From an uncultured Clostridia bacterium (lineage in GTDB: Bacteria > Bacillota_A > Clostridia > Oscillospirales > Oscillospiraceae): a stretch of DNA of 9,116 nucleotides. Of this stretch, positions 6,282 to 9,116 are shown piece by piece. The DNA lies in NCBI GenBank assembly GCA_949289625.1, contig CASEPH010000086.1, positions 1 to 9,116 on the forward strand, read 5' to 3'. The notes beneath the pieces are model-generated. The model saw nothing but the letters and a program-made list of their open reading frames with translations, searched no databases and had not been told where the DNA came from. The translations under genes and the position numbers were made by a program. Within the stretch, counting starts at the first letter, position 1. Every line of letters begins with the position of its first letter.

Positions 6282-6441
6282 GCGGATTTGGACGGTTCCA
6301 CCACCAACACAACGATTGCACAGTGGGACAACTTCATACTTTTGGGTATTCCCCGTATTCGCAGCCCACGTGCTCCGCGTGGACGTCGTCCACCAAATCC
6401 CACCGGCTGTCTTTCTTCTCGTACAGCCGGACGGTACCGGC
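6282..6441 (-). repeat. Right copy of the direct repeat flanking the catabolic block
   Basis: This is the 3' end of the intact cyclase-like gene plus about 50 nt beyond its stop. Its coding part, 6340-6441, aligns without gaps to 239-340 at 88 of 102 bases. The part beyond the stop aligns more weakly to about 187-238 (roughly 60% in the best stretches, with one 3-nt gap). Both copies point the same way and lie about 6.1 kb apart. Confidence 0.8.
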
Positions 6442-7470
6442 GCCGTTTCCGCAGTTCCACAGGCGGGTATGGCGTTTCTGGCCGTCCGGGGACTCGTAAT
6501 TGATGTGGAGCATCTCCGCCTTGGGGCAGGAGATCTCCACCTCCATTTTGTCACGGAAGGTGGTCTGGACCACCTTCCAATGAATTTCCGTGTCCGTCTC
6601 CCGGCAGTCAAAGAAAGTACGGCTGCCCGTCCAGAACTTGCTAAAATTGAACTCATAGTCCCGGCCCTCGTAGTAGAACTGGCCCAGCAATTTCCGGCCC
6701 AGGGCGATGCCGAAGGCCTTGGGGTTTCCGCCGCCCACCTCGAACACGCTGTCGGTGAGCCGCTGGCCGCTGACATTGCTCACCAGATCGTTGGAGGACA
6801 GCCATACCCAGGGGGAGGTGAAGTCCCCGCCCCAGTTCTTGTCCGCGTAGCCGAAGCAGTCCTCGGGTCGGACGATATACTCCTCCCCATTGAGGCGCAC
6901 CCAGCCGGAGAAGGCGGTCTTCATCCCCTCGGCGTGCCAGAACATCTCAAAGGCGTTGAGGGTGCGGAAAAATTTAGACGCCCCATAGCCCACGTGATAG
7001 GCCACCAGCTTTTGGATGTCCAGGTCCCATGCCAGTTCCCCGGCGCCGCTCATCCACTCCGGGTGAGCGGCGGCCTCCTCCGGCGTGACACGGACATGGC
7101 CGCTCATGTGAGTCTCCGTGCAAGTACAGTCCCCGGCCTTTAAGTTTAAGGGCGCGTCCATGGGGATGGACACCTGACTCCAGGGGAAAAAGCGGTGGAG
7201 CTGCCCCTTCTCTTCCCCCCAAAAGCCCACATTCACCATGCAGTAGGAGGGTCGCTTTCCGGCTTTTCGCCCTTCGGGGTCATTCCACACGATCACCGGC
7301 TCCGGCTGGGCCAGGGCCGGGTTGCAGAGAAAGTACTCGATGTAGAAAGTCTTCTCCGCCCCGGCCTTCTCGTGGCGGCTGGTAAAGGAGTGCCACCACC
7401 AGTCGTAGCCCCGCCGGGCCAGAGGGCCTTTGAGCATGCAGTAGTCCCGGGTGATGTCGCTTTTGTTCAT
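6334..7470 (-). CDS. Tocopherol-cyclase-like lipocalin-fold protein
   Basis: A 378-residue protein without signal peptide or membrane segment. It resembles the tocopherol cyclase family (PF14249; related in fold to CrtC-type and other lipocalin-like hydratases/cyclases). Supporting motifs are WWWHSFTSR (24-32), the conserved core FSGWVRLNGEEY (187-198), and the signature YADKNWGGDFTSPWVWLSSN (208-227), which parallels the Y-x-(E/D)-K-N-W-G ... W-x-W-x-x-x-N pattern of the family. A bacterial role in Clostridia is not established; a small hydrophobic ligand or lipid substrate is likely from the fold. ATG at 7470 is preceded by AGAGGG. It is the last gene of an operon with two esterase-like hydrolases, 29 bp after the alpha/beta hydrolase. 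No terminator is visible between its stop and the convergent LysR gene. A remnant paralogue lies at 239-340. Confidence 0.65.
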   Translation of the reverse strand: MNKSDITRDYCMLKGPLARRGYDWWWHSFTSRHEKAGAEKTFYIEYFLCNPALAQPEPVIVWNDPEGRKAGKRPSYCMVNVGFWGEEKGQLHRFFPWSQVSIPMDAPLNLKAGDCTCTETHMSGHVRVTPEEAAAHPEWMSGAGELAWDLDIQKLVAYHVGYGASKFFRTLNAFEMFWHAEGMKTAFSGWVRLNGEEYIVRPEDCFGYADKNWGGDFTSPWVWLSSNDLVSNVSGQRLTDSVFEVGGGNPKAFGIALGRKLLGQFYYEGRDYEFNFSKFWTGSRTFFDCRETDTEIHWKVVQTTFRDKMEVEISCPKAEMLHINYESPDGQKRHTRLWNCGNGAGTVRLYEKKDSRWDLVDDVHAEHVGCEYGEYPKV

Positions 7471-7499
7471 GGGATACCCTCTTTTCTGAACACGATTTT

Positions 7500-8222
7500 T
7501 CAGCTCTGCCGCCGGGCGATGAAGTCCGTGATGGCCTCTACCGTTTGGGCCTGCTGTTCCTCAGCGGTGATCTTCGCGGGCAGGTCACCCTCCTGGGGGC
7601 CATAGTTCCCAAATTGGGCGTGATTGCCGCCCTCGATTTCCACCACGTTCTCCGTATAGTCGATCTTGTCCTCCACGCTCTGGTTCAGGGAGCCGTAGAC
7701 GGTGAGGGTATCGGCGGGCGGATAGTCGCCGTAGAAGTAGGCTCCCAGCAGGATCAGGCCGTCCACCTCGTCCGGGTGCTCCGAAGCGAACTGGGAGGCC
7801 ATGGCCCCGCCCATGGAGTGACCGGCGATGTACCAGTGCCGAATGTCCGGGAACTGGGCCATCACATCCTCTGCCGCGTTTACATCGAAGATAGCCAAGT
7901 GGAAGGGCATCTCCACCAGAATGCAGGTGAGGCCGGTCTGCCGGAGCTGGTCCAGCAGGGGCAGATAGGCTGCGGCTTCCACCTTGGCCCCGGGGTAGAA
8001 GATGATCGCGGTGTCCGTGGGATAGGATGGGGAGAGGATGGTCAGATCATCCCGGACCTCCGGAGGATCTCCGCTGGCCAGGACCTCCAGGGCCACGTCC
8101 TCCGCCCGGTAGTAGTCGGACACATACCAGAAAAAGCCGCCCGCCACCAGAACCAGAACCGCCAGCAAAATACCGACGGCTATCTTCCACTTTTTGCGGC
8201 AGGGGTTTGTCTCTGCCGTCAT
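7500..8222 (-). CDS. Membrane-anchored alpha/beta hydrolase
   Basis: A 240-residue protein: short basic N-terminus (RKKWK, 9-13), one membrane segment (about 14-33), then an extracytoplasmic hydrolase domain of the PF12695 type. The nucleophile elbow is GHSMGG with S136. The catalytic histidine is H201 in GGNHAQFGNYG. The position where the acid normally stands, after the strand TLTVYGS, reads GSLNQSVED, so N180 replaces the usual Asp. ATG at 8222 was chosen over GTG at 8240 because AGGAGG lies 7 nt before it and its ATGA overlaps the stop of the upstream gene, which points to translational coupling. Likely an esterase, lipase or amide hydrolase acting at the cell surface; the substrate is unknown. 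It sits between an SGNH hydrolase and a lipid-binding-type protein, so lipid or ester chemistry is the best guess. Confidence 0.85.
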   Translation of the reverse strand: MTAETNPCRKKWKIAVGILLAVLVLVAGGFFWYVSDYYRAEDVALEVLASGDPPEVRDDLTILSPSYPTDTAIIFYPGAKVEAAAYLPLLDQLRQTGLTCILVEMPFHLAIFDVNAAEDVMAQFPDIRHWYIAGHSMGGAMASQFASEHPDEVDGLILLGAYFYGDYPPADTLTVYGSLNQSVEDKIDYTENVVEIEGGNHAQFGNYGPQEGDLPAKITAEEQQAQTVEAITDFIARRQS

Positions 8223-8791
8223 CGCAAGCCCTCCTCCCACTGCCGGATCACTGCTGCAATGGTCTCCGCCGCAATATGAGAGCCCAACTCACTGGGGTGG
8301 ACGCCGTCGGCGGCGTAGAGATTCTGGGTGTCGGACAACTCATAAAATCGTTGGCCCACGTCGGCGATCAAGGCGTCATTTTCCTGTGCCGCCCTGTGGT
8401 AGGCCTCGGACAGCCTTTGGGCCATTTCGTCGTAGTCCCAGCCCTTGTCCGTCAGCTTGGCTCCGCCCCTCTGATAGGCCCAGGTAGCAAACAAAATGGG
8501 GACCGTCCCGTTTGCCCGGATCTGCCGGCAGAGCTGCTCCGCGCTGGAAAAGAAACTCTTGGGGGCGGTGATGGGGCCGTGGCTCATCTCCTGGAGCACC
8601 ACATAGTCCCACTTCTCCTTTTGGAGCGCCGCCTGGGTCTGACTGCCCAGCTTGGTGCTGGGGTTCAGCTGTTCCGACAGCCGTGCCCCGCCCCGGGTGT
8701 GGTGGACCACCTCCGCCCCGGTCAGGTCAGCCAGCATCTGGGGCATATTATTGGTGAAGATAAAACTGTTGCCCAGCATGAGAATGCGCAT
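8219..8791 (-). CDS. SGNH/GDSL-type hydrolase
   Basis: A 190-residue cytoplasmic-looking hydrolase without signal peptide. Block I is MLGNSF with nucleophile S9, block II is the glycine in RGGARL (33-38), and block V is DGVHPS with D162 and H165, giving a complete Ser-Asp-His set. Block III carries QEMS where many relatives have G-x-N-D, as in other short SGNH subfamilies of Firmicutes. Members remove acyl groups from lipids, sugars or other esters. ATG at 8791 follows AAGGAG at 7 nt. It is the first gene of the operon, and its TGA overlaps the ATG of the alpha/beta hydrolase by 4 bp. The family is clear; the substrate is not. Confidence 0.88.
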   Translation of the reverse strand: MRILMLGNSFIFTNNMPQMLADLTGAEVVHHTRGGARLSEQLNPSTKLGSQTQAALQKEKWDYVVLQEMSHGPITAPKSFFSSAEQLCRQIRANGTVPILFATWAYQRGGAKLTDKGWDYDEMAQRLSEAYHRAAQENDALIADVGQRFYELSDTQNLYAADGVHPSELGSHIAAETIAAVIRQWEEGLR

Positions 8792-8833
8792 GGCACTGCT
8801 CCTTACTCGTTTATTTCACTGCTTTTAACTTTT

Positions 8834-8862
8834 ATTATACACGGCTCCGCTGAGAGGAACAA
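8834..8862 (-). promoter_or_regulatory. Predicted promoter of the hydrolase/cyclase-like operon
   Basis: A perfect TATAAT lies at 8839-8834 on the minus strand. A weak -35 (TTGTTC, 8862-8857) is 17 bp upstream. The start would be near 8827, giving a leader of about 35 nt to the SGNH gene ATG at 8791. The short AT-rich patch 8811-8840 stands out against GC-rich surroundings. Confidence 0.6.
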
Positions 8863-9116
8863 GGCCAGGAAGCACGATGGGCCTATCAGATTTTGCGACG
8901 CAAGATACAAAGATAAAAAGATAAGGCTACGGCCGCGTGAACTGATCGTGAATGGGTGGTCATGACCACATGTTTCAAAAATTGTGCAGTTTGCTTTTGC
9001 CTCCTTTCGGAACGAATTGTGGCGGAGACGGACAAGAAACTATATTTACAACGAAAATCCAAAACAAATCCGCGAAAGTGAGTTGACCACATTTGAGGCC
9101 TTATTTATGCAGAACG
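8863..9116. other. Right edge without a convincing gene
   Basis: No gene with both a ribosome binding site and a recognisable product was found. On the plus strand a frame stays open from 8966 to the window edge, with possible GTG (8984) or TTG (9018, 9083) starts, but none has a Shine-Dalgarno sequence. A minus-strand 68-codon frame (8886-9092) looks random in composition. The stretch holds a 14-bp perfect palindrome at 8956-8969, and TGACCACAT occurs twice (8963-8971 and 9084-9092). Confidence 0.35.

Noticed and set aside
6211..6333. Terminator between the convergent LysR and cyclase-like genes
   Set aside because: CCAAAT (6251) and ATTTGG (6286) could pair, but the loop is about 29 nt and no T-run follows on either strand.
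6316..8965. Long open frames on the plus strand opposite the hydrolase/cyclase-like operon (such as 6316-7143, 7545-8279, 8027-8965)
   Set aside because: They are antisense to genes with clear family motifs and ribosome binding sites. Their composition (many P, R, G, H) is what GC-rich antisense frames give.
8886..9092. 68-codon minus-strand frame
   Set aside because: No ribosome binding site, random-looking composition and no recognisable family.
9083..9116. Start of a small holin-like toxin (TTG then TTFEAL...) at the right edge
   Set aside because: Only eleven codons are visible, there is no suitable Shine-Dalgarno sequence, and the frame is already open upstream.

Overview
The window looks like an accessory region of a low-to-mid GC Firmicute, most likely a gut Clostridia member of the Oscillospiraceae/Flavonifractor type. 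This is inferred from strong purine-rich ribosome binding sites, close packing of genes, and the mix of an M20 aminoacylase, a serine-type glutaminase and small GDSL and alpha/beta hydrolases. No rRNA, tRNA, transposase, integrase or CRISPR array is visible.

Layout. (1) Positions 1-425 hold no intact gene. They contain a very strong minus-strand terminator (131-180) and a decayed 3' end of a tocopherol-cyclase-like gene (core 239-340). (2) Positions 426-4783 are a four-gene minus-strand operon, in transcription order: AbgB-like M20 peptidase, GltS-like permease, DUF554 membrane protein, glutaminase. Gaps between the genes are only 28-38 bp. (3) Positions 4784-5262 are a divergent control region with one promoter candidate in each direction, an inverted repeat over each -10 box, and a bidirectional terminator hairpin between them. 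(4) Positions 5263-6210 encode a LysR-type regulator on the plus strand. (5) Positions 6334-8791 are a GC-richer three-gene minus-strand operon: SGNH/GDSL hydrolase, membrane-anchored alpha/beta hydrolase (4-bp start/stop overlap) and an intact tocopherol-cyclase-like protein. It is preceded by a promoter with a perfect TATAAT. (6) Positions 8863-9116 hold no convincing gene.

How the genes work together (inference). The LysR protein probably controls the divergent operon. The permease would import an N-acylated amino acid or short amide, the M20 enzyme would remove the acyl group, and the glutaminase would convert released glutamine to glutamate and ammonia. That fits a route for N-acyl-glutamine or a similar glutamine conjugate, but the substrate cannot be read from sequence.

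The most striking structural signal is that the last 34 codons of the tocopherol-cyclase-like gene occur twice in the same orientation: once intact (6340-6441) and once as a remnant (239-340), about 86% identical by hand count. The two copies bracket the whole lower-GC catabolic block. The strong terminator lies just downstream of the remnant, whereas the intact copy has none. This suggests that the block was inserted at, or arose by duplication around, the 3' end of this gene.
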